From positions 1-10,968 of the forward strand of contig CAYMTN010000184.1 of NCBI GenBank assembly GCA_964393335.1: DNA of 10,968 nucleotides, written 5' to 3'. This DNA is from CAYMTN01 sp964393335 (GTDB lineage: Bacteria; Chloroflexota; Anaerolineae; Aggregatilineales; Aggregatilineaceae). Below the pieces are notes generated by a model. That model was given only the letters and a program-made list of their open reading frames with translations, did not search any database and had not been told where the DNA came from. Numbering within the stretch: the stretch's first letter is position 1; every line of letters starts with the position of its first letter. Both the position numbers and the translations under genes were made by a program. Of the stretch, positions 1 through 6,950 are shown piece by piece.

Positions 1-16
1 CTCGGAAAACCGGCTA

Positions 17-1513
17 TCACGGCTGACGGCGAACCCGCACGCCGTTGTTGCACCAGACGCTTTCTCCGTGCCAGAACGCGGTGATCTGCAGGTAAAAATC
101 GTCCTCGCCACCATAACCGGGACCGATGGCGGCTGCGCTCAGGTCCAACGTGAGGCTGGTCGCCGGAGCGTTCACTCGCGCTTCCGCCACGCGACTGTCA
201 AATTCGCCGTAGACCCAAAGTGCATACACCACACCCTCTTCGATATCCTCCGGCACCGGGGTCCAGAAAATGGTTTGCAGGCCATTGGCGATCGTTTCGC
301 GCGGCGCTACGATGTCAATTTCACAGTCTTCAGGAGGTTCCCCGCTCAGGTAGTCCACCGCGACGGTTTCTTCACAGAGGGCGTCGTCGGACCCGGCGGC
401 GTAAATGCGCACCACGACAGAATAGGGACCGCTGGGTAAGTCCCAGAGTGTGAAATCGATCGTGGTCTCGGTGATTCCAGCTTCCACACGCTGCCCAACA
501 ACAAGCTCACCGGTCGTTTCGTCGTAGGCTGCCACGATCGTATGGTCAACCCCTTCAACTTCCGGCCAATGAACGGTCACCAGCCCCTCTTGATCGGTGA
601 ACGGTGCGCCGACGTCAACCGTGACATCGAAGTCACCGCACACGCCGGGGTCTTCTTCCGGTGCACCGGGGCAAGGCGCGCATTCGGGACAGGCGGCGAG
701 AGACTCACCCCCAGTGGATTCCGGCGTGCTGGCACCGGTGTTAAGGCACGCGGCCTGCTGGTCACCACACGTCACCAGCAGCGACAGGGTGCCTGCCACC
801 ATCGGATCGTCGGACCACACCTCGACTTCATAGAATCCAGTCAACGCCTCAACCGTCACGCGATCTTCCAGCGTATCCCCACCGCGCAGACGCGCTACAT
901 CATGTCCCTGGCTGTCGCGCACTTTGACGATGTACGGGAATGTCGACGGCTCACCCGCTGACGGATCGAGTACGGTGAGAGTGGTGGGACACTGGGACGT
1001 ATCGAACATAAAGTACTGCGACGGTGCGCCCTGAGGCACTGACACCGGCATCACTTCGCCGTGAACCAGCGGCGTGCTGTTGATCGGGCTTCGTCCATCG
1101 AGCGTGAGAAGAAAATCTCCGGTGGTGCCATTTGCCCCGCCAACCATCAGCGTATAAACGCCGGCCTGGGGTAAAAACAGCGACAGGTGGGCGTCATGCG
1201 TGTCGAATGCCAGGCTGTTTCGGTCATTGGTGGCAAGCACCTGTTGATCCGGCGCGACCAGATCGACCATCGGATCGAATCCGGCGGACATGCTCATGAC
1301 GCTCACATGCACCAGGTCGCCTGCGGTTCCGCTGAAATTGTAGAAGCCCAGCGGGTTCCCGGCTGCGATAGTGCCGCATATGTTAGAGCCATACGTGAGC
1401 ATTCCTCCACTTTGTGCCTTAGAGGTATGATCGGGCTGGTATAGGATGCCCGTGAAAACCACGAGCGCCAGCACAACCACGATCAGTGACCAATACGAAC
1501 ACCTGAGTTTCAT
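17..1513 (-). CDS. Secreted multidomain protein: PPC-like domain(s), Cys-rich linker, two Ig/FN3-like domains
   Basis: A predicted 498-residue extracytoplasmic protein of unknown function. Residues 1-6 are polar with K2 and R4, residues 7-25 form a strongly hydrophobic segment, and the T-S-K-A/Q stretch near residue 33 is a plausible signal peptidase site. An uncleaved anchor is possible. Residues about 41-140 resemble the bacterial pre-peptidase C-terminal (PPC) beta-sandwich, with a G-F-Y-N-F-S-G-T-A-G-D start and a G-V-Y-T-L-M-V strand. Residues about 147-249 look like a second, weaker beta domain. A linker (about 249-293) is rich in Cys, Pro, Ser and Glu and holds C275-P-E-C-A-P-C281. Two Ig/FN3-like beta domains follow (about 294-390 and 396-498). 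No protease or hydrolase motif is visible. The start is chosen at the ATG preceded by GAGGAGGG; the frame stays open 28 codons further upstream but without that ribosome-binding site. It is divergent from the export operon, so a cell-surface link is only a guess. Confidence 0.85.
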   Translation of the reverse strand: MKLRCSYWSLIVVVLALVVFTGILYQPDHTSKAQSGGMLTYGSNICGTIAAGNPLGFYNFSGTAGDLVHVSVMSMSAGFDPMVDLVAPDQQVLATNDRNSLAFDTHDAHLSLFLPQAGVYTLMVGGANGTTGDFLLTLDGRSPINSTPLVHGEVMPVSVPQGAPSQYFMFDTSQCPTTLTVLDPSAGEPSTFPYIVKVRDSQGHDVARLRGGDTLEDRVTVEALTGFYEVEVWSDDPMVAGTLSLLVTCGDQQAACLNTGASTPESTGGESLAACPECAPCPGAPEEDPGVCGDFDVTVDVGAPFTDQEGLVTVHWPEVEGVDHTIVAAYDETTGELVVGQRVEAGITETTIDFTLWDLPSGPYSVVVRIYAAGSDDALCEETVAVDYLSGEPPEDCEIDIVAPRETIANGLQTIFWTPVPEDIEEGVVYALWVYGEFDSRVAEARVNAPATSLTLDLSAAAIGPGYGGEDDFYLQITAFWHGESVWCNNGVRVRRQP

Positions 1514-1517
1514 GAAT

Positions 1518-1525
1518 CCCTCCTC
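1518..1525 (-). promoter_or_regulatory. Strong Shine-Dalgarno fixing the start of the secreted protein
   Basis: Read on the minus strand this is GAGGAGGG. The GGAGG core ends five bases before the ATG at 1513. It selects that ATG over in-frame ATGs farther upstream (up to 1597) and places the hydrophobic signal segment at the very N-terminus. Confidence 0.8.
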
Positions 1526-1616
1526 AAAAGGCATATTGGCAGGAATGTTGGGGGCAATGTGACGGATAGAGATAGTGGAATGAAGAGTGTGAAGCAATTT
1601 TATTGTATACCGAATG

Positions 1617-1646
1617 TTTATATTAATTCTATAGAGTGCTTATAAA
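1617..1646 (+). promoter_or_regulatory. Weak candidate promoter for the export operon
   Basis: TTTATA (1617-1622, 4 of 6 to the -35 consensus) lies 18 bases before TATAAA (1641-1646, 5 of 6 to the -10 consensus). If used, the transcript would carry a leader of about 145 bases containing the hairpin at 1671-1711. The region is AT-rich, so a chance match is quite possible. Confidence 0.25.
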
Positions 1647-1670
1647 ATATCTGCAAAAAACGTAGGGCGC

Positions 1671-1711
1671 GCCGGGCGAATAAGATGGCCGTATGGCTGC
1701 ATCGCCCTGGC
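1671..1711. repeat. Imperfect inverted repeat (possible leader hairpin)
   Basis: GCCGGGCGA (1671-1679) can pair with TCGCCCTGGC (1702-1711). This gives a six-pair GGGCGA/TCGCCC stem, one bulged base and three further GC pairs, around a 22-base loop. No run of T follows it closely, so it is not a typical intrinsic terminator. Its place upstream of the export operon would allow a role in the leader, which is only an inference. Confidence 0.4.
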
Positions 1712-1798
1712 TTTCGCACCTGTTTCAGTAGTACATAATCAGAAAATTGTGTATGATAACAGGTTCAAGGTTCTTTACAGGAAAATTGCAGCCGCCTA

Positions 1799-2644
1799 AT
1801 GCAATCCTTCAAACCGACCCGTGCTTCCCCTCACATACGTATTCGCCCCGCATCAGGGCTGGTTGCCATTGATCTACATGAGTTGTGGGCGTACCGTGAC
1901 CTGTTTCTGATCTTGATGCTGCGCGATGTAAAGGTGCGGTACAAACAAACCATGCTCGGAGTTGCATGGGTTATTCTGCAACCACTAGCCGCCGCACTCA
2001 TCTTCGCTGTGATTTTCGGCAAATTTGCCAGGCTGCCCTCCGAAAATACACCTTATATACTGCTTACCTATGCAGCCATGCTGCCCTGGAATGTTTTTTC
2101 CGGCGCTATCCAACGGGCGGGCACCAGCCTGTTGAGTGACTCCAAACTGATCTCGAAGGTTTACTTTCCACGCATTCTAATTCCATTGGCCAGCTCGACG
2201 GCTGTGCTCGTTGATTTTGCCGTGTCGTTTTGCGTCTGGTTGGGGTTGCTGCTTATTTACGGCATTTATCCCGCGTGGCAGATGCTGGCGTTCCTTCCCC
2301 TGCTGTTGATCGTACTGGTGGCTACCTTTGGCGTCAGCCTGTTTTTCTCTGCCTTGAACGTCTACTATCGTGATTTTATGTACGCGCTGCCGTTCCTCAT
2401 TCAGGTGTGGATGTATCTCTCACCCATTGCCTACACGTCAGAAATCATCCCAAGCCGGTACAAAATCGTTTACGCGATCAACCCGCTGGTTGGTGTAGTC
2501 GATGGGTTCCGGTGGGCGTTTCTCGGCACGGGTGATTTTCCGTCGCTCTCATTGAGCCTGTCGCTCGTCGTCAGCATGCTGCTGTTTTTGGGCGGTACTC
2601 TTGTCTTTCAGCGAATCGAACAGAACTTTGCCGATGTCATCTGA
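1799..2644 (+). CDS. wzm: Polysaccharide ABC-2 type exporter, permease subunit (Wzm/TagG family)
   Basis: An inner-membrane permease of 281 residues, normal for the Wzm/TagG/RfbA family, which exports lipid-linked O-antigen, teichoic acid or capsule-like glycans. The N-terminal cytoplasmic part carries the family-typical stretch L41-R-D-V-K-V-R-Y-K-Q-T followed by L-G-V-A-W and Q-P-L. About six hydrophobic segments are visible (roughly 52-74, 84-105, 131-153, 159-185, 195-212 and 250-271). The I-N-P-L-V-G motif with F-R-W-A-F near residues 227-241 is also characteristic. The ATPase gene starts inside its last codons (11-base overlap), so the two halves are probably translationally coupled. 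Shine-Dalgarno support is weak: AGGA at 1779-1782 is about 16 bases from the ATG. The exported substrate cannot be told from sequence. The gene symbol names the family, not a proven orthologue. Confidence 0.93.
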   Translation: MQSFKPTRASPHIRIRPASGLVAIDLHELWAYRDLFLILMLRDVKVRYKQTMLGVAWVILQPLAAALIFAVIFGKFARLPSENTPYILLTYAAMLPWNVFSGAIQRAGTSLLSDSKLISKVYFPRILIPLASSTAVLVDFAVSFCVWLGLLLIYGIYPAWQMLAFLPLLLIVLVATFGVSLFFSALNVYYRDFMYALPFLIQVWMYLSPIAYTSEIIPSRYKIVYAINPLVGVVDGFRWAFLGTGDFPSLSLSLSLVVSMLLFLGGTLVFQRIEQNFADVI

Positions 2645-3893
2645 TATTGCCATTCGCGCCGAGGGCCTGGGGAAAGCGTACAAAATCGCGCACCGAGCCG
2701 GGGGTCGCACCTACCGTACACTGCGCGAGGATCTGATCGGAATATTGCGGGCTCCATTTGCTCGTGCATCCGGGGCCAACACAAAGGAGACCATCTGGGC
2801 GCTCAAGGATGTATCCTTCACCGTCAAGCCGGGTGAAGCGTTGGGGATCATCGGGCGCAACGGCGCGGGTAAAAGCACGCTGCTGAAGATCCTCTCGCGC
2901 ATCACGCGCCCTACGACGGGAGAGGCCGATATTTATGGCCGTGTCGGGTCCCTATTGGAGGTCGGCACGGGCTTTCATCCTGAGCTGACCGGACGCGAAA
3001 ACATTTTTCTCAGCGGGGCTGTTTTGGGCATGACCCGCGCCGAAATTCAGACGCGGTTTGATGAGATTGTCGAGTTTTCCGGCATCGAGAAGTTCATCGA
3101 CACGCCAGTCAAACGCTACAGCAGCGGGATGTATACGCGCCTGGCCTTTTCGGTGGCGGCCCACCTGGAAACCGAGATTCTGCTCATCGACGAAGTGCTG
3201 GCAGTCGGAGACGCGGCGTTCCAAAAAAAATGCCTCGGCAAGATGAGTGATGTTGCCGGGCAAGGACGCACGGTGTTGTTTGTGAGTCATAACATGGCTG
3301 CTGTGCAAGGGTTATGCCAGCGAGGTATTGTGCTTCACTACGGCCAAGCCTGTTTTGTCGGCAATCAAGCTGACGCCATAGACTATTATACGCAAAGCAT
3401 CATAAGCAAAGAATCTGTGATCTCCCTACAAAATCGAAAAGACCGGAAGGGCTCCGGAGAAATTCATGTTGTTGGTGTAGAGTTCAGAGATCTTGAAGGC
3501 CAGATCCTCGATTTTGTCAGGTCCGGCCAGGATATTGACATTTTTCTTCATTATGAGGCGCAAACGAAACGGGATGTAAGAAATATCGGGGCCGGCGTCA
3601 ACGTGTATACCTCAACGGGAATACCCGTTTTCTATCAAAACACGCGTGTTATGGGTATCGAATTTGACAGCGCACCTCCCATGGGTACCATCGTCTGTCG
3701 TATCGAGCGTTTACCCCTCACACCAGGCATCTACGAAATCAGGGTACTCATCAAAGTTAATGATCAACGAGTCGATGATATTGACAACGCGGCTCAACTG
3801 CATGTCATTGAGGGAGATTATTTTGAAACAGGGCAATCACTTCCTGAGGGAACAGGCGTTTGTTTAGTAATGGGGCAATGGAGGCTTGAATAA
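2634..3893 (+). CDS. wzt: Polysaccharide ABC exporter, ATP-binding subunit with C-terminal Wzt-type glycan-binding domain
   Basis: The ATPase partner of the upstream permease, 419 residues. The nucleotide-binding domain covers about residues 1-245: Walker A G74-R-N-G-A-G-K-S-T82, signature Y-S-S-G-M at 162-166, Walker B I-L-L-I-D186-E187 and switch histidine H219 in V-S-H. A long N-terminal insertion precedes Walker A, as is usual in the Wzt/TagH family. Residues about 264-419 form an extra beta-rich domain matching the Wzt C-terminal type, which in E. coli O8/O9a binds the modified end of the O-antigen and gates export. The start is the ATG overlapping the permease stop codon; a TTG at 2601 would lie deep in the permease gene and is not preferred. 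The DNA of the C-terminal domain is clearly poorer in GC (about 40-47% on sampled lines) than most of the ATPase domain (about 55-67%), suggesting module exchange. Confidence 0.93.
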   Translation: MSSDIAIRAEGLGKAYKIAHRAGGRTYRTLREDLIGILRAPFARASGANTKETIWALKDVSFTVKPGEALGIIGRNGAGKSTLLKILSRITRPTTGEADIYGRVGSLLEVGTGFHPELTGRENIFLSGAVLGMTRAEIQTRFDEIVEFSGIEKFIDTPVKRYSSGMYTRLAFSVAAHLETEILLIDEVLAVGDAAFQKKCLGKMSDVAGQGRTVLFVSHNMAAVQGLCQRGIVLHYGQACFVGNQADAIDYYTQSIISKESVISLQNRKDRKGSGEIHVVGVEFRDLEGQILDFVRSGQDIDIFLHYEAQTKRDVRNIGAGVNVYTSTGIPVFYQNTRVMGIEFDSAPPMGTIVCRIERLPLTPGIYEIRVLIKVNDQRVDDIDNAAQLHVIEGDYFETGQSLPEGTGVCLVMGQWRLE

Positions 3894-4040
3894 GCGACGT
3901 CAGTTACCACAAGATCATTTGGTGTCGCCATCTAGTGAGGCGCCGGCTTCAAACGCGGCGTTATCGGTTGACTATCCACAATAGCATTGACCTGAAGAAT
4001 AACCTCGGCAGCACTATCTGGGCCGTTCTGGAGAAAAGCA
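3894..4040 (+). other. Intergenic gap inside the glycan cluster
   Basis: These 147 bases are the only real break in an otherwise tightly packed gene run. No terminator hairpin followed by a T-run and no good promoter was found by eye. In the frame of the next gene there is a stop at 3993 and no ATG or GTG until 4041. A cassette junction or a lost small gene is possible but not shown. Confidence 0.5.
4030..4034 (+). promoter_or_regulatory. Shine-Dalgarno supporting a GTG start
   Basis: GGAGA lies six bases upstream of the GTG at 4041. Together with the in-frame stop at 3993 it supports the unusual GTG as the true start of the GT4 gene. The next in-frame ATG (4119) would remove the first beta-strand of the fold. 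Confidence 0.7.
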
Positions 4041-5186
4041 GTGACCAGTTCTCTTGACAACGTGCACTTGGCGCTCTTTTTCACGCGAAATGTGTCTTTG
4101 CGCCTCTGGGACCAGATCGGCATGTTTGACCGCGAGATAGCTCTCTACAGACGATTGCAGAAACACGGTGTCGTGATTTCCTTCGTGACATATGGTGATG
4201 CAACCGATCAAGATTACGCACGTGCTATTCCTGGAATCCGTATCTTGTCTAACCGCCTGGGGCTGCCCAACAAAGTTTATCGGTACGTGATTCCTGTGCT
4301 GCATGGGTCAACACTGCGTAAGGTGGACATTTTCAAGACGAACCAAATGGATGGCGGCCAATATGCCCTATCTGCTGCCCGATTATGGCATAAATCGTTG
4401 GTAGCACGGTGCGGTTATTTGTGGTCATATAACGCAGGCCAACGATCGGGGCAAGATTCTGCGGCGTACAAACATGCGCGCAAAATCGAGAATCAGGTCT
4501 TTGGCCGCGCCAACCAAATCGTCGTTACCACTGAACGCATGGCACAGGACATTGTGTCACGCATTCCAACCGCCTCTCGCCGGATCACGATTATCCCCAA
4601 TTATGTGGATACCAGTCTATTCGCGCCTATCGAACCCGCTCCCAAGCGCCTGTTTGACTTGATTTTTGTCGGGCGGCTCAATCCTGAGAAAAACCTGCCG
4701 GCTTTGCTCGAGGCAATCGCTCCCCTGGGAGTAAACATAGCGCTCGTTGGGCGTGATTTTCTAGAGAACCCGGAACCTTTGCGCCCCTACCTGGCAGGAC
4801 TGGGTGACAAGGTGCATCTATTGGGCAGTGTTCCCAACTCACAACTCCCGCATATTCTTAACCAAGCCCGCTGTCTGATCCTGCCTTCGTTGTACGAAGG
4901 GCATCCTAAAACCCTGATCGAAGCGATGGCCTGTGGTTTGCCTGTGATCGGCGCCGATTCTCCCGGGATCCGGGAGATAATCGAGCACGGTGAAAACGGG
5001 CTGTTGTGTGGAACTGATCCGGTGAGCATCCGCGCTACAGTTGAGGAACTGATAGGAGATCCCACGCTGCAAATGCGACTGGGACGCAATGCACGCCAGT
5101 ATGCGTTGGACCACACTTCACTGGACCGCGTACTGGACATGGAATTGTCAATGTTGAGAAAGGTCATGGACCATGTGTCCCTCTAG
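4041..5186 (+). CDS. Glycosyltransferase, GT4 family (GT-B fold)
   Basis: A 381-residue retaining glycosyltransferase, normal length for family GT4 (Glycos_transf_1), expected to add a sugar from a nucleotide-sugar donor to a lipid-linked glycan at the cytoplasmic face of the membrane. The N-terminal half (about 1-190) is the acceptor-side Rossmann domain. The C-terminal half holds the donor-binding motifs: V-G-R212-L-N-P-E-K217-N, where Arg and Lys normally contact the phosphates, and the E-x7-E motif E286-G-H-P-K-T-L-I-E294, followed by A-C-G-L-P-V-I-G and G-I-R-E-I. All key residues are present. No transmembrane segment is seen. It begins at a GTG with a good Shine-Dalgarno and overlaps the methyltransferase gene by 14 bases, so it is likely co-translated with it. 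Sugar and linkage specificity cannot be assigned. Confidence 0.92.
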   Translation: MTSSLDNVHLALFFTRNVSLRLWDQIGMFDREIALYRRLQKHGVVISFVTYGDATDQDYARAIPGIRILSNRLGLPNKVYRYVIPVLHGSTLRKVDIFKTNQMDGGQYALSAARLWHKSLVARCGYLWSYNAGQRSGQDSAAYKHARKIENQVFGRANQIVVTTERMAQDIVSRIPTASRRITIIPNYVDTSLFAPIEPAPKRLFDLIFVGRLNPEKNLPALLEAIAPLGVNIALVGRDFLENPEPLRPYLAGLGDKVHLLGSVPNSQLPHILNQARCLILPSLYEGHPKTLIEAMACGLPVIGADSPGIREIIEHGENGLLCGTDPVSIRATVEELIGDPTLQMRLGRNARQYALDHTSLDRVLDMELSMLRKVMDHVSL

Positions 5187-5928
5187 GCGGTCTGTCGCGC
5201 GCGGTATAGGAACTATTCTCAATCTATTTCCCCTGAACGTCTACCGTACATCAGTGGAACGGCTGGTTATCTGGCGTGCGCGAGCGATGCCTCCGGATGA
5301 GGGGTTACGTTTCTTATTTGAGCTGGACAGGGCGTTCTATGTCGCCCAGAGTGAGCTTTCGGTTGCCTATGGTCGAGGCACACACCCAAAACACGATATC
5401 ATGCGTTATCACGATTTTTTTGTGGAACGCGTGAGACAAGGAGAGCACGTATTGGATTTTGGGTGTGGCATTGGTGCCGTAGCCTACGACATCGCATCCA
5501 AGGCTAAAGCGCGTGTGTGGGGTGTTGATATTTCAGCCGAGAACATCGCCTATGCTCAAAAAACCTACTCTCACCCCGATATTACCTACATCTTGGGAGA
5601 CGCGCGTCAGGTTGAGCTGAATACCCGTTTTGATGCCATCGTCATGTCAAATGTCCTGGAGCATCTCACAGATCGTCCGGCCACGCTGCGACAATTGCAG
5701 GTCAGGTACCAACCATCCCGCTTTTTGATCCGAGTTCCTTTGTTCAATCGAGAATGGCGGGTACCGCTGAAAAAACCCTTGGGAGTTGAGTGGCGTCTCG
5801 ATCCGACTCATGAAATCGAATATACAATCGAGACATTCGCGGATGAAATAGCTGAGGCCGGGTTGATAACCACTCACCAGCAAATCCAATGGGGTGAAAT
5901 CTGGGCGGAGGTAACCGGCAATGGCTAA
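5173..5928 (+). CDS. Class I SAM-dependent methyltransferase in the glycan operon
   Basis: A 251-residue protein with a Rossmann-type SAM-binding domain. Motif I is V93-L-D-F-G-C-G-I-G101, the acidic residue ending strand 2 is D119 in W-G-V-D-I, L-G-D-A-R near 141-145 fits motif III, and F-D-A-I-V-M-S-N-V-L-E-H-L (153-165) is the post-motif typical of Methyltransf_11/23-like enzymes. The first 70 residues are basic and helical and may bind the acceptor or membrane. Residues 177-215 form a basic insertion rich in Arg and Trp, ending D-P-T-H-E. It lies between two glycosyltransferase genes with overlaps on both sides (14 and 8 bases), so a glycan or glycolipid acceptor is likely. It could methylate a sugar hydroxyl or carboxyl internally, or cap the chain. 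The target is inferred from context only. Confidence 0.88.
   Translation: MCPSRRSVARGIGTILNLFPLNVYRTSVERLVIWRARAMPPDEGLRFLFELDRAFYVAQSELSVAYGRGTHPKHDIMRYHDFFVERVRQGEHVLDFGCGIGAVAYDIASKAKARVWGVDISAENIAYAQKTYSHPDITYILGDARQVELNTRFDAIVMSNVLEHLTDRPATLRQLQVRYQPSRFLIRVPLFNREWRVPLKKPLGVEWRLDPTHEIEYTIETFADEIAEAGLITTHQQIQWGEIWAEVTGNG
5907..5912 (+). promoter_or_regulatory. Shine-Dalgarno of the first GT2 gene, inside the methyltransferase gene
   Basis: GGAGGT lies eight bases before the ATG at 5921. It sits within the last codons of the methyltransferase gene. It fixes the start of the GT2 gene and implies translational coupling. Confidence 0.8.
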
Positions 5929-6940
5929 TCCGGCTATCAGCGTCGTCATGGCCGTCTATAATGGCGAGCGTTATCTGGCTGAGGCGGTTGATAGCATACT
6001 TAATCAAACATTCTCTGATTTTGAGTTCATAATTATCGACGATGCGTCGCAAGATAATACCCCAGCCATACTTGAGAAGTACCATGATTCGCGTATCGTT
6101 CGCCTGAAAAATGATACCAATGCGGGACTATCCGCTTCCCTAAATCATGGGATCGAGGTCGCACGGGGCAGTTATGTGGCTCGCATGGATGCCGATGATA
6201 TCTCGCATCCTGAAAGGTTGGATCGCCAATATAACAGACTGGTTGTCGATCCGGAGCTGGATGTTCTTGGCACGGCGTACGTAGAAATTACGAACCAGGG
6301 CCTGATCATCGAGGAAGCATCCCCGCCGACAACGCACAGCCTGATTGTCTGGAATCTATTACTTCATAACGTGATGGCTCATCCTTCAATTATGATGCGA
6401 CGCGATGCGGTGCTCACGATAGGTGGCTATAATCCTGCTTTCCGACTGTCGCAAGATTACGAGCTTTGGACCCGCCTGGCACTGAAAGGCCGGTTCGCCA
6501 ACTTGCCGGAACGCCTATTAAAACATCGTGTGCCCGATCGATTTCCCAGCAGCCGGAAAATCAGAACTCAGGAAACTGTTGCCCGAAAAGCTCAACGGAA
6601 CTATTTCTGCGCGCTGCTTGGTCGTGATGTCCCGATTGAACAGATTGAATGGATATTCCAGTCTTCGAAGGTGCTTGTCCAGCGAAACCGGAAAACACTG
6701 TCTCAAGACCAGGGAAAAGTTGTCGTTGCGCTCTTGCTGGAAGCCTTCGAGGCGATGCAAACACAAGGTATTATTCGAGCGGATGAAAAGGACGAAGTAC
6801 GCCACAATCTGGTGAAGCATATTGTTACGGTAGGGCAGTGCACGGTGCCTGCCTGGTATTGGAAAATGCGCGCGTTTGCCAGTAACCCGTACCATTATGT
6901 GCAGCATATTCGGCATAAGCTGCAAACACGCCAATATTAG
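5921..6940 (+). CDS. Glycosyltransferase, GT2 family (GT-A fold)
   Basis: A 339-residue inverting glycosyltransferase of family GT2, predicted to be cytoplasmic. The N-terminal GT-A domain shows I-S-V-V-M-A-V-Y-N-G-E, then E-F-I-I-I-D-D41-A-S, N-A-G-L and N-H-G at the nucleotide-sugar site. The metal-binding motif is D90-A-D-D, and Q-D179-Y-E-L-W supplies the likely catalytic base in the place of the usual E-D motif. Residues about 215-339 form a helical C-terminal extension that I do not recognise. The start overlaps the methyltransferase stop by eight bases. The first 100 bases or so are notably AT-rich (about 33% GC on the line at 6001), unlike the flanking non-cluster genes. It is more distant from the next two GT2 proteins than they are from each other. 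Substrate unknown. Confidence 0.92.
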   Translation: MANPAISVVMAVYNGERYLAEAVDSILNQTFSDFEFIIIDDASQDNTPAILEKYHDSRIVRLKNDTNAGLSASLNHGIEVARGSYVARMDADDISHPERLDRQYNRLVVDPELDVLGTAYVEITNQGLIIEEASPPTTHSLIVWNLLLHNVMAHPSIMMRRDAVLTIGGYNPAFRLSQDYELWTRLALKGRFANLPERLLKHRVPDRFPSSRKIRTQETVARKAQRNYFCALLGRDVPIEQIEWIFQSSKVLVQRNRKTLSQDQGKVVVALLLEAFEAMQTQGIIRADEKDEVRHNLVKHIVTVGQCTVPAWYWKMRAFASNPYHYVQHIRHKLQTRQY

Positions 6941-6944
6941 GAGG
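6939..6944 (+). promoter_or_regulatory. Shine-Dalgarno of the second GT2 gene
   Basis: A perfect AGGAGG overlaps the stop codon (6938-6940) of the preceding gene and lies six bases before the ATG at 6951. It rejects the longer in-frame start at 6876, which would run through the end of the previous gene. Confidence 0.85.
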
Positions 6945-6950
6945 CTCTGC

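Larger units (their letters stand above)
1514..1798. other. Divergent intergenic region
   Basis: These 285 bases separate two divergently transcribed genes and should hold both promoters. The part around 1596-1660 is clearly AT-rich. The part from about 1660 to 1711 is GC-rich and holds the palindrome GGCGCGCC (1666-1673) and an imperfect hairpin. I found no convincing -35/-10 pair for the minus-strand gene. TATGAT at 1752-1757 is a possible -10 for the plus-strand operon, but it has no good -35 at the right distance. No small gene is supported. Confidence 0.6.

Noticed and set aside
542..961. Plus-strand frames opposite the secreted protein
   Set aside because: The minus-strand frame has a signal segment, recognisable beta domains and a strong ribosome-binding site; the opposite frames have none of these.
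2601..2633. TTG start for the ATPase subunit
   Set aside because: It needs a rare start codon deep inside the permease gene; the ATG at 2634 gives the typical overlapping junction and a normal N-terminus.
3932..4123. Minus-strand 63-residue frame across the gap before the GT4 gene
   Set aside because: It overlaps the well-supported start of the GT4 gene, has no ribosome-binding site that I can see and resembles no family I know.
6876..6950. Longer start for the second GT2 protein
   Set aside because: It would run through the end of the previous gene; the ATG at 6951 has a perfect AGGAGG and gives the standard GT2 N-terminus.
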